Shown: in pieces, positions 11,516 to 23,100 of the stretch | How positions within the stretch are numbered: position 1 is the first letter of the stretch | Layout of the letters: the number at the start of each line of letters is the position of its first letter | From: Sceloporus undulatus | Lineage: Eukaryota; Chordata; Lepidosauria; Squamata; Phrynosomatidae | Direction of reading: 5' to 3' | Length of the DNA: 64,000 bases | Assembly: GCF_019175285.1 (NCBI RefSeq) | Contig: NC_056524.1 | Coordinates: 97,175,505-97,239,504, forward strand | Translations under genes and position numbers: made by a program | Notes under the pieces: generated by a model | The model's database searches: none | What the model was told of the DNA's origin: nothing | Seen by the model: the letters and a program-made list of their open reading frames with translations, nothing else

Positions 11516-12425
11516 AATAGGAATACAAATAGTACAAAGTGGTTGAAAGAAAGAGATCTGAGAGTGAGACCATCAAACACACCATGGGGTAAATGGGCAC
11601 AAGATATAAAAAATATTACACTAGAAGAGTGGGAAAGATCATGGAAAGTAACAAATAGATTACTTTATGTCAAAATTATAAAAAATTACCTATAAATGTG
11701 TACAGATGGTATATAACATCGCAACAAATCAATTATATATATAAAACAGGTAACAAACAAATGCTGGAAATGCGGAAACCAGAGGGAAAATTTATTCATA
11801 TATGGTGGTCATGTAATAAAGCAAGGAATACTGGGAAAAGAATACAAACAATTCAAAGCAGTCTTTGCATTAAAATACCTCTTGACCCAAAAATATTCTT
11901 ATTAAACATAACTCTCAACAAAAAATATAAAAATCTCATAAAATATTACTGATATATGATTACATCGCAAGAATTTTATACGCACAAACTGGAAAGAAGC
12001 AGAAGGATAATTAAAATGTACGAAGCTGAAATATGAGTACTGCAACTTTACTACAAGGGAAATCCAAAGAAAATCAGAAAAGAAGGGAATTGTTTAAAGA
12101 TATGAAGAAAAGTAAAATAATAAGTTGAAATTTTTTTGTATAGGAATGATAGAATACAACCACGTGAAAGGATAAATATAAGTTTAAATAATAGGAATGG
12201 CGTTGATCTACAAAATGCTGGATATCCAACTGTATAGGAAGAAGAAAAAATAGAAATACTAGATATCAAGAATCATGTAAATATGTAGATAGTTTAGTGT
12301 GTTAGCTAGTTGTTGACTCAATGTATGTTTGTTTGATATTTGTTTTATGTTGTACTGTTCGGTGTTTGTTTCCCCTTTCCCTTTCCTACTTTTTCTGTTA
12401 ATATATTCTAATAAATTATAAAAAA
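11516..12425 (+). mobile_element. L1 3' segment, sense arm of 5'-inverted L1
   Basis: Plus-strand pieces such as TPWGKWAQDI, EWERSWKVTNRLLY and CWKCG with WWSCNKA belong to the L1 ORF2 C-terminus, including the cysteine-rich region. A 3' UTR follows and ends in AATAAATTATAAAAAAAG at 12425, where hAT sequence resumes. It is the direct arm of the L1 whose inverted arm lies to its left. Confidence 0.8.
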
Positions 12426-12558
12426 AGTTCTACATTTGTCCCGGTTATTTATTTTTTAAAAAATTATTTATTATTTTTTTTGGGCTTCGGCCCCCCCAGT
12501 TGGTCTGAGGGACAACAACCGCCCCCGGCTCAAAAAGGTGGCCTATCCCGTCCTAGAA

Positions 12559-13285
12559 TTAACTATAGCCTCCCCCCCAAAAAAAAAAAACTTGTGTATA
12601 ACCAATGTATAATGTAAGACAGCTGGGCATTTGTACTTAAACAATTGATCCACAGGAATGTCAAACACAATGGGTTATCATCATGTACCTGGATCAGATT
12701 ACTCCTCGGCTGTCTAAAACATTCAAAATATATTTAACATATGTTCTATTCTGTATCAATAATAAAGAGGAAGACTATAAAGAGGTTTAATAAAAGCTGG
12801 CATGTTCATTTCAGGAAGAAATAACACCAAAGAAAATAACAAAACTTATTCTTCATATTTGATGAGGCTTGGTGAATGCTAAGTCTTAATGGAAAGAAGA
12901 TGTTCTGATTACTATGCTATTTGGTTTAATCACTGCCTACCCCAGTCCTTACCCTCCGAATCAAAAAAGGGAATTGCAGACATATCTGATTGAGAGTTTT
13001 AGGGTGGGTCAAACTGGGAGAACAACTGTGCAGCAATGTACAGATTACCCAGTTGAATACCTCTTGACCCAAAAATATTCTATTAAACATAAGTTTTTCT
13101 TAACTCAACAACTCTATTCAAGTGGCATCAGGTTAGAATCAGATATGAAATAGAACCTGCCTTAAGTACAGATAGCAGCCAGTACATTTTAAAGAAAGTA
13201 TTCCCAGTAGATTGACTGTTATAGTCATTACTAAAGCTTTGCAGTATGGACAACGAGGGATCTGCTGTAGTCACCTTAACTCTTG
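12559..13285. other. unassigned non-coding sequence
   Basis: No gene seen. A stretch of about 35 bases at 13057 to 13092 nearly matches L1 sequence at about 11875, so a small L1 scrap may be present. Confidence 0.35.
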
Positions 13286-13289
13286 TGGA

Positions 13290-16200
13290 GTTTCTCTTCT
13301 TGCCACAGAAGTCGAGAACGTCACATGCACAAGTGCAAGTGTGGTAGCAACTCTTGGGAGAAAGTGCAGCAGCTGAGTCAAGAGTAGCTACACTTCAGCA
13401 TTAGGGAACAAGAGGATTTCCTGGACCAATAGACTAACCATCTTGGATGAGTACCATGCGAGGAAGATGCTAGGGTGGGAGGTCACTTGCCATACACAGG
13501 AGGCAGACAGCTGGAGGAATGTGCACAAAGAGAAGTAAGCCAAGAAGGAATTGTTCGGGGAGCTTGCAGTTAGAGAATCGATTCGAAGCTCTTTCCTTAT
13601 CAAGGAGGATGAAGAAGAGCAGCATGGACAGACTTCAGGGACAGAGCGAGGGAGCTGAGATTCCCACCCGAGGGAACAGTCGCTGCTAAGCCTCGAGGAG
13701 TGTGGTCGTAGTGGGGGACTCCTTGCTGAGGGGTACAGAAGCAGTATATGTAGGCCTGACAAGATGTCTCGAGAGGTGTGTTGTCTTCCAGGTGCAAAGA
13801 TCCGTTGATGGACAGAGAGCTGACAAGACTGGTCAAGCCTACTGACAAATACCCCTCCTTTTGGTCCACGTGGAAACTAATGATACTGCAAGACACAGCC
13901 TTCGAACATACAAAAGGATTACGAGGCGCTTGGTAGGAAGCGAAGGATGGATGTACAGGTTGTCATCTCGTCTTCTGCCGGTTGAAGGGCATGGTCCAGG
14001 AAGGGAGAGGAAAATAGCGGATGTGAACAACTGGCTTCGCAGATGGTGCCGCCGAGAAGGATTTGGATTCTTCGATATGGGCTGCGGTTCCACGAGGAGG
14101 GACTTCTTGCAACAGCGGGTTGCATCTCACGCCAGTTGGAAGAAATGTTTTTGCCAACAGTCTCAAGAACTTGATCAGGAGGGCTTTAAACTGAGTTCCG
14201 AGGGAAGGGAGACAATATTAAGGAAGGACAAAGGGATGGCGGAAATAGTCAAACGTGACATAGAGGAAACAAGAAAAAACAAGTTGCAAGGACCCCAACA
14301 GTGGGAGGCAAAAAACTTGCACTGGCAGCAAGTAAAAGTGAAACTATGGTCTGCGATGTCTCTACACTAATGCACAGAGCATGGGAAATAAGCAGATGAA
14401 CCGAACTCCTAGTACAACAAAGCAAATATGTATATAGGCATCACTGAAACCGGTGGGATGAGTCTCATGATGGAATGTGGAATAGAGTGGTATAACGTTT
14501 TAAAGAGAAATAAGCCAAACAGAAGGAGGAGGAATAGCACTATTTGTCAGAGATATTTACACCAGTGAAGAGATCCAGGACATCAATCATGGAAGCAGGT
14601 GGAGCATCTTGGTAAAAATAAAGGGGAGGGAACAACAAGGATGTTACGGTGGGAGCTACTACAGACCCCCAAGTCAGACTGAGGAATTGGATGATATCTT
14701 TCTAGAACAGAGACCAACAGTCAGAAAAGGAGATGTAGTAGTGATGGGCGACTTCAACTATCCCTGATATTGTGGAAGTCAAACCAGCAAAATCCTCAAG
14801 GCCTAGCAAATTCCTCACTTGCCTGGAAGACAATTTCATGGTCCAAAGGTGAGAGGCAACAAGGGGTGCTATTTTAGATCTGATCCTAACCAACAAGGAT
14901 GACTGGTATGGGGTGCAAGTGTGGGATCATTGGGTGGAAGTGACCATGTTCTCTGGAGTTGAATACAGTGGAAGGAGAAGCCAGGCATAGTGAACGCATC
15001 CTAGACTTTAGGAGAGCGGATTCAGTAACTTAGAAGTAATGGGTGATTCCATGGTCAGAAATACTAAGATAAAGGAGTTCAGGACGGATGGGCTTTCTCC
15101 AAAAGGGAGATACTGAAGGCACAATTTCAAACAGTTCCAGTGAGAAAGAAAAACGGGAGGTGTCTCAAGAAACCAGGATGGGACTAAAGGACTTTCAACA
15201 GAGCTAAGTTGAAACAGAACATGTATAAGAAATGGAAAAGGGGAAATCACAAAAAGGAATTCCAAAGAAATAGCAGCATGTGTAGGGTAAAGTCAGAAAA
15301 GCAAAGCACAGAATGAACTCAGGCTTGCTAGAAGGTAAGAACAATAAAAAGGGCTTTTTTGGTGTCGCAGCAAAGGAAGAAGAAGGAAAGTAGGCCACGC
15401 GTGGAGAAGATGGCAAAATGCTAACAGAAGAAGAGAAGGCAGAATTACTCACACCTTCTGCCTCAGTCTTCTCAGAAATGCAAAGGGTGCTCAACCGAGG
15501 ATATGGAGCAGAGGACAGGATAGGGCATTTCGTACAGAATAAGTAAAGAGATAGTAGAGGAACACCTTATTAAATCAAATGAATTTAAGTCTCCGGGACC
15601 AGATGAACTCCATCCAAGGGTATTAAAGAACGGCAAATGTAATATCGGAGCCATTGGCAATAATCTTTGAAACTCCTGCAAAACAGGAGAGATCCCAGCA
15701 GATGGAGGAGGGCAAACGTTGTCCCCATCTTCAAAAAGGGGAAAAAAGAAGGATCCCAACAATTATCGTGCCAGTTAGTCTGACATCAGTACTAGGGATC
15801 TGGAGCAGTCATTAAACAGAGAGTCTGTGAACATCTGGAAGGCAATGCCATAATCACAAAAAGTCAACAAGGGTTTCAGAGAACAAGTCATGCCAACAAA
15901 CTGATCTCTTTCTTGATAAAATTACCAGCTGGTAGATGAAGGGATGCTGTGGAATATATCTTGATTTCAGTAAGGCCTTGACAAGTTCCCCAGACATTCT
16001 TGCCAACAAGCTTGTAAAATGTGGGCTAGACAAAGAAACTGTTAAAATGGACTGTAATTGGTTGACCGGCCGAACCCAAGGTGCTAACAATGGCTCCTTT
16101 CATCCTGGAGAAAAGTGACCAGTGGGGTCCCACAGGGCTCTGTCCGGCCCAGTGCTATTCAACATCTTTATCAATGACCTGGATGACAGAATTGGAGCAT

Positions 16201-17062
16201 ACTTATCAAATTTGCAGATGATACCAATTAGGGGGAATAGCTAATACCCCAGGACAGGATCAAGATTCAAATGACCTGAATAGACAGAAAGTGGGCCAAA
16301 GCTAACAAAATGAAATTCAACATGGAGAATGTAAGGTATGCACTTAGCAGAAAAATAAAATGCACAGATATAGGTGGGTAACACCGGCTGAATGAACAAC
16401 TACGTGTGAAAGGGATCGAGGAGTCCAAGTAGACCACATGAATATGAGTGAACAGTGATGCTGCAGCTAAAAAGGCCATGCTATTTTAGCTGCATCAATA
16501 GATAAGTGTCTAGATCAAGAGAAGTAATAGTGCCCACGTATTCTGCTGGTCAGGCCCCACCTAAATACTGGTCCATTCTGGGCGCCACAATTCAAAAGGA
16601 CATGTGAGAAACTGGAGCGTGTCCAAGGAGGGCGACAAAAATGGTGAAAGGTCTGGAAACCTGCCCTATGAGGAACGACCTAGGGAGCTGGGGATGTTTA
16701 GCCTGGAGAAAAGAGGTTAAGAGGTGATATGATCCGCCCTGTTTATATTTGAGGATGTCATATTGAAGAGGGACAGCTGTTTTTCTGCTGCTCCAGAGAA
16801 ACAGGACCCGGAACAATGGATGCCAGCTGCAGGAAAGAGATTCCACCTGAACATTAGGAGGAACTTCCTGACATTTAGGCTGTTCGACAATGGATGCACC
16901 CCTCGGAGGGTGATAGAGTCTCCTTCTTGGAGGTCTTTAAAGAGGCTGGATGGCCATCTGTCAGGGATGCTTTGATTGGATTTCCTGCATGGCAGGGGTG
17001 GGACGGATGGCCCTAGTGTGGCTCTTCCAACTCTTTCTATGATTCTATGATTCTATAATGAA
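13290..17062 (+). mobile_element. near-full-length CR1 LINE, decayed
   Basis: ORF1 region: a cysteine-rich start near 13.3 kb, then the esterase-like domain with VVVVGDSLLRGTEA, LLLVHVETNDTARHS and LPVEGHGPGRERKI around 13.70 to 14.03 kb. ORF2 region: endonuclease-like sequence from about 14.4 kb, then reverse transcriptase with SPGPDELHPRVLK, IYLDFSKALT and a GPVLFNIFINDLDD-like stretch near 16.1 kb. The 3' end at 17.04 kb has the diagnostic CR1 repeat of ATTCTATG units. Frames are broken many times, so it is inactive and old. Confidence 0.9.
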
Positions 17063-17494
17063 ATAGATGTGCTTCTGCACTTAATTTCTTTAACAAAAAC
17101 TTGGTATCAGTAGCAGAAATATTATGGAAGGGATAAGTATAGCTTCCAAAAATAGAGGAATAGCTGAGTATGTCTCAGCAAATTTCTTATTCAAAACTAA
17201 CAATATGCATATGTGAAATGAAAGAATCAAGTCAGGTAAATATAGGTAAACGAAAACCTTCTGAACTTTCTAGAGAAGGTTCAGAAGGCTTCTCCAAAAT
17301 ATGTCTACTGGAAGGCTTCTCCAAAATATGTCCAAAGATTACTTTTTTTACTACCTTTCAATTTTGTTATGGTTTCAGTTTGGGTGGCTAAACGTACGCA
17401 GCTATGTTTTTTTAACATGCTGGGTAAAGCTGGGGAAGCAGGCATATATGTTGTCTCCTTTCTCTTAGTTGAGGCGACCTCAAGCCACAGCCCC

Positions 17495-17985
17495 AATCCG
17501 GCCTTTCGAGGGTGCAAAAAGGAGCTGCAAAAACCGGCTCCTTTTTACACCTTTGAAAGGGCGCCATAGCAGCTATATGCTCCTATGATGCTGTGTCGTA
17601 TGGATGCAGCACCGGAAGAACATCATGATGCCGCGAGCCATGTTGAGAATGGGGATTTTTTATTTATTTTATTTTCACTTGTTTTTACTCTATTAATTGT
17701 TATGTATTTTGCTCTGTTAACTTTACTGTATTTTTTGTTGTGATTTGAACCTGTGTTGAGGGACTGGGAAAGGAGTTAATTATGAATTTTATTAGATTGT
17801 AATGTTTTTATTTTCTTTGTTTGATTGCTATTGTATTTGTTAAATTTGTTTGATTGCTTTTGTAATTGTATTTGTATCTTATTGTTATTTTTATATTGTA
17901 TTTCCCCACTGCTGTTAGCCGCCCGGATTCCCCGTGATTGGGCGGGATACAAATAAATTATATTATTATTATTATTATGTGGAGT
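17495..17985 (+). repeat. hairpin element start plus L2-like LINE tail
   Basis: A hairpin lies at about 17511 to 17561 (GGTGCAAAAAGGAGC paired with GCTCCTTTTTACACC). From about 17640 an AT-rich tail leads to GTTAGCCGCCCGGATTCCC, GGGCGGGATACAAATAAATT and an ATT repeat ending near 17979. That is the 3' end of an L2-like LINE as seen widely in squamates. GC-rich sequence resumes at about 17980 to 18060, so the LINE tail may have inserted into a hairpin element. Confidence 0.5.
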
Positions 17986-18144
17986 GGCGCACAGCATCAC
18001 GGCACCAGGGGGACAGAGTCGGGCGTGTGTTGTGAGGATGCTACACCCCGACTCTGCCCCCATGCCAGGCTTAATGGCCGGTGTGCACAGTGCCTGAGTT
18101 ACACCTATGCACTTCTATGCAGAGTTCTTGTTATTATTATCTCC

Positions 18145-18312
18145 CTTCAAGGCAACCTTAAGGCAAACCTATCACAGGATTTTTTTTTTCTGAGGCTGAG
18201 TATTTGACTTACCCAAGGTCACACAGCAGGTTTCTATGGCTGAGTGGAGAATCGAACCCTGATCTCCAGAGTCATAGTCCAACACTCAAACCAGTTTACC
18301 ATGCTGCCTCTT
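18145..18312 (-). repeat. tRNA-derived SINE (ACA-type), partial
   Basis: Minus-strand copy. The B-box region GGAGATCAGGGTTCGATTC and the AACACTCAAACCAG head are shared with the copy at 5.3 kb, and the tail part is shortened. Confidence 0.7.
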
Positions 18313-19439
18313 TGTTAACCTAGTAGTTAAGTCTCCTTTAATTGAAAAGGTTTTATTTCTAAGGTGATAGTCATAGGTTGCATATTTGCTTTTTAGTTCA
18401 ATCCATTCCACATTCCCAATAACAGTTCCTTTTTTAGGATGTCCAAACACTTCAACTATTGTCCACACTGTGCAATTACAGCAAAGTCAGAAATGATGAA
18501 CAGCTGCAGTGCCAATGCAATACTTGTCAGTTCAGATGTAGAACAAGAACAACAATGAATGGTTTAAGACAGCTTTGTATCATAACAAAGGCACATCATG
18601 CCTCCTAGCACAGGATTAGCATCAGCACAGAACACTGTATTTTGTTCTACTGTCTATGAGCCAGGAAGAAGCAAACACCATGCAGAAATAGTACTGTGCT
18701 GCTGTTGGCAGGGGTCATTTGCCTCCTACAGGAGTCACTAGAACAATCAACCCTTCTCCCTCTCACATTGCTGAAAAAAGCAAACAGTGGCATGAAACCA
18801 AAATGAATAATGGACAAATGCTCTTTGCAATTATTCACTGATGTGATGTACACACAAGTAGAATTCTGAAAGTACCTCAGCTTAGAGTTGATGTAAAGAC
18901 CCAATATTCATTTTTTAGCATAGCTAGTGTCCATATCACTGAGATAATGAATCTATACCCTAGAAATTAGGCAAAACGGCCATCTGTTTCATCCCTAAGT
19001 CTGAAATGCAACAGAAAGATACCCAGGGCTGCCTGTGTTCACAGTCACACAACCATGAGTGCAAGTGGTAAGTGGTCCCCCACAAAAAAAAAGTGAGGGA
19101 AGGGAGAACTATCAGTTTGCTTCAGCCTCTTTTGGTTGAAATTACCAGAATCACAAACACAAAGCTGGGAACTATATATATATTTAATTTCAACTTTTTC
19201 ACTAATACTACATAATGCTGCTGAATGTGTCATCCACAGAAACTCCTTTGTAAGATAAGTTTACACTGCTATAAGCTTCAAATTCACAACAAATCTCAAG
19301 CATGCAATTTAAAAAAAACCCACAATAATCTATGCATGGTTGCAATATGGCATGCTTTTCAGGATTTCTCAACTAGATATAAATGGTTAGTTTACCCCCA
19401 TTGGACAATAGATTATATATAAATGGAAAGGTTATTTAC

Positions 19440-20099
19440 TGTGACATAAGCATCAAGAGTTTCATGGCTTGAACGGCTACTTCATGCTCTTTGTCCAGAG
19501 CCATGGATACAATTCGATCCTAAAAGATAAAAAATGAATGTGAGATTGAACAGCTTTTGACAGTCTTTCTTCTTGGGATTTGTACTTTCTGATTGCATGC
19601 TCTTAGGGATGATGTGGATGCTAAGTACGTCTTTAATTCTGCTAAGTTAAAGAGAGGGTTTAAAGCTAAGATGTTCACAATTAAAGTTAAGACTCAAAAG
19701 GGAGGAAGTGCTAACTCAAATTTGAAAAACAATAAAGCACTGTGCTTATAACAGGGATCGTGTGACCCATAATTATTTTACTATTTTTTAAAGTGTGAAT
19801 GATGACAGCTGGGGCTTACATTGGGTTGTTCATAGCACCCCCTGCAGGCTTCAACACTATAACTTTCCAAATGCATGTGCGACTCCCAGTACTGCAATGT
19901 AAGTTCTCATTAACTGGGATCACACACAACAAAAAGAAAAATCAATCTAGACTCTCATTCACATACATGTATTTTACATATAGACCTAACTTCCTAACTA
20001 ATTACAAATTTTAATTTTAAATTTAAAAATTATTTTAACGTTGAACTAACCTGAACTAATCCGGAAAGCTGGATACATACATACATATACACTTATACA

Positions 20100-20142
<43 letters not shown>

Positions 20143-23100
20143 AGCTGGATCAAAGTAAACAGGACTACACTATGAGTCTAACAGATATTTTGTGTAACCA
20201 ATGTACCTGCAAGCCCCAATAAGTCACAATGAACGTTTAGCATTCAAATTGAGACACAGTGGTCTCAACAGAATTAAAATATTGCACAAGATATAATTGT
20301 GTGCAATATTACTGTAAATATGTAATGGCTTTCTGTATTTTAATTAGGAATTATAGATTGTTCACATCTTCTACAAGATATGTGAATTATCACTTTGTAA
20401 AATAAGAGTAAAAGACACTAAAATTAGTATCAGGGTTCGAATCATGCTATTCTTGACTGTGAAATACTCTATAGATACCAACAAGGTACATGAAGTTACA
20501 CATTTCTGCACACCAATTCAAACTAAGTCACGTGAACCAAGTTTGGAGGAGGGAACCCTGCATGAGCTGAATGCAACAATAAAACATATTCAGAGAAACA
20601 GCTAAAACATCTGACCTGAATACAGGAAGGAGGTGGAGAGGAGAGGCTGCACTATGAGTGGTTAAAACTGCTCCTTTGAATCATGTGACTCCTTCCAGGC
20701 TTGGGCAGCCACAGGATTTAACCTAATAGTGGACCACTCCTTCTGTGATCCGAAAACCTTCAGTTTACCATGTGCTAAGCTCACCCTTTCTTAGGGCCCA
20801 AACAGACAGGCCAAAATAAAGCTGCTTTGGGTCACTTTGGAGGTATGCTGTTTAAATGACACATGCATTTTAAGAGGCCAGAAGCTGCGCCAAAGCTGCG
20901 CTCCAGTCCTTAGGACTGGAGCGTGGCTTTGGCACAGCTTCCAGCTTCTTAGGACGTATGCATCATTTCAACAGCATACCTCTAAAGAGACCCGAAGCAG
21001 CTTTATTTTGGCCTGTCTGTTCGGGCCCTTAGTTTTTTGAGGGTTTTTCAGGCTATGTTGCCATGTTCTAGAAGAGTTTATTCCTGACGTTTTGCCAGCA
21101 TCTGTGGCTGGCATCTTCAGAGAATGCTGGCAAGCCAAAGGTCTATAATAATAAATTGAGGTCTATAATAGCGAGTCATTGTAATTATACTGGCACAAAT
21201 CTGATACACAATTCCAGTGTACCAGCCATAAACACTTCCATTTAAATAAATAAAATAAACCCCAAACAACCATCATTTCTGTGTCAATATAACATTATCT
21301 AATGAATAGGTCTTGAAATATATGCTCATACATGAGAGGGCAATTGCCAAAGTCCACCATTATTGTGTATCTCTTCCCTCAATACTTCAGGCCCTCCTTA
21401 GACCTGAAATGATGCTCCAGTGGATTCCAATTTAGTTTTGAAAAGGATCTGCACTCCTAGGCCAGCCAATCAAACTATTTAAATTGGGGGGAAAATGCTA
21501 ATTTTTCACTTACTTTGAACCTGCTAGTGAAGAGATCCATTTTATAAACGAGATCTTTTCGGCCATATATTCCCTGCAGCCCCTGAAGGCATTTCAGTCG
21601 GACTTCAGGTTGCTGGGAGACAGGAAGGAACAGAGTAAGAATGATGTTCACAATTTGAAGTTACGCAAATATCAACATTATGCAATTAGGAAAGAACATA
21701 ATAGGTATAAATAATATATTGATTTTTTGAGTCCAATCCTTATATAGCTAAAGTCACCCACACAGCCCATCAAACAAACCCCGTAGGGAAAAAAATACTA
21801 ATTAAAGGGGGAAACTCCAAACAGCACAAAGAAAATGAGCATGTTCAGTGACCCCAAAACACTTAATGTCTGTTCAAGGGGGAAAAAACAGGAAAAACAT
21901 GGGTTGGAGAAAGGAAATGGAGGATCCTGGAAAAGGTTACTGCTGGCTGCTTGCACGCTAAAATATACTGTTGCTGATCCCACTTACTGTATATTTACTA
22001 ATAGTGAAGCCAGATATTGAGTTGTGCTATATAACTAGTGTCAAAATTCACTGCAATCTCAGGAAAGGAACACAATGCCCAAACAAGGTATTATTATTTT
22101 TTACAGCTGTGTAGCTAGTAATGCCTTTGTGACGGTTACACATGCTAATACTTGTACAACTGAAAACTGTACTGGATTTCCTATCCCTTGCTCAGTCAAA
22201 AATTAGGTAACCAGCAAAACAACTTTGTTTACATTGCAAGAATGATGATATTATGTACTGCCCCAGCACGAGACTCCAAAGAAACAAGAGGAGATATTAG
22301 GATGCTCAAAATTTAAATAGTGTTTTAAAAAATTCTTTAAGAAAAAACTCTTAAAGATTTTTTTTAAGTAAATATATCAACCAACCCAGAAGAGCCCAAT
22401 GAGGATCAACCATAATCAGTTTCCACCAAATGGTAAGAGGGTCATGAGATGGAAAGAACAGAAAACCAGAAGTGGCTTGAATGAAATGGGAAGAAGCCCT
22501 GCTATTCTAGATTATTAAAATGTGGTTCCTAACACATAACAGGAAGCTAGACTCATCAGTGGTCTTTCTGGATAAAGGACTATTTTAAAGCATTAATGTG
22601 CAATTGAAAGTTTTCAACTGTTAAGAGAGAAAAAACTTACTTTATCATATAGCATCCATCCAATGTATTTCAAATAACCATCATTTAAGAATGTATCAGG
22701 ATACATTTTCATCCAGCTGCCCATTTCATCAATGCAGATGGCCCGAATTTCTGGAATAATATCACTTTAAAACAACAAAAATAAACATTATTCATAGTTA
22801 CTTATAATCAGTTCTTACACTCAACACACACACATACAATTTGACATCCTTTGATTAATCAACATGCAAGAGTTGATGGCCAAATGCATAAAGACTCTAC
22901 TGAAAATCACTGTGTGTAATGTGAACTTCTATGAAACTTCCATCTGTGGCTGCCTGTCAGACATGCACGACCAGCTGTACTATAATTCCCATCACTTCAA
23001 TAAACCTGGAAAGCACCAGTTTAGGGTAAGCTGCACAAGGTGTGACATAATACTGTTTGTTTCAGCACATCTATATGTGAATGAGCCTCCAGGTCAATGG

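Larger units (their letters stand above)
6294..12550 (-). mobile_element. hAT DNA transposon split by an L1 insertion
   Basis: The left end begins CAGGGGTAGACAACCTACGG and the right end is the inverted counterpart. The 8-bp flanks are identical: TCCTAGAA at 6286 to 6293 and 12551 to 12558. Eight-base duplications and CAGGGG termini mark hAT elements. The short copy at 29782 to 30130 is the same family without an insertion and gives the empty-site structure; relative to it this copy is reversed. The original element is only about 350 to 430 bp (roughly 6294 to 6608 plus 12425 to 12550). Everything between is L1 plus assembly-derived duplicate sequence. No transposase is present. Confidence 0.85.

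Noticed and set aside
13861-14370. 169-codon open frame resembling a hydrolase
   Set aside because: It is the esterase-like ORF1 part of the CR1 LINE, not a host gene.
19436-19445. in-frame TAA right after the last STAG exon as a true gene end
   Set aside because: The donor is good and STAG proteins continue for hundreds of residues past this conserved exon border.
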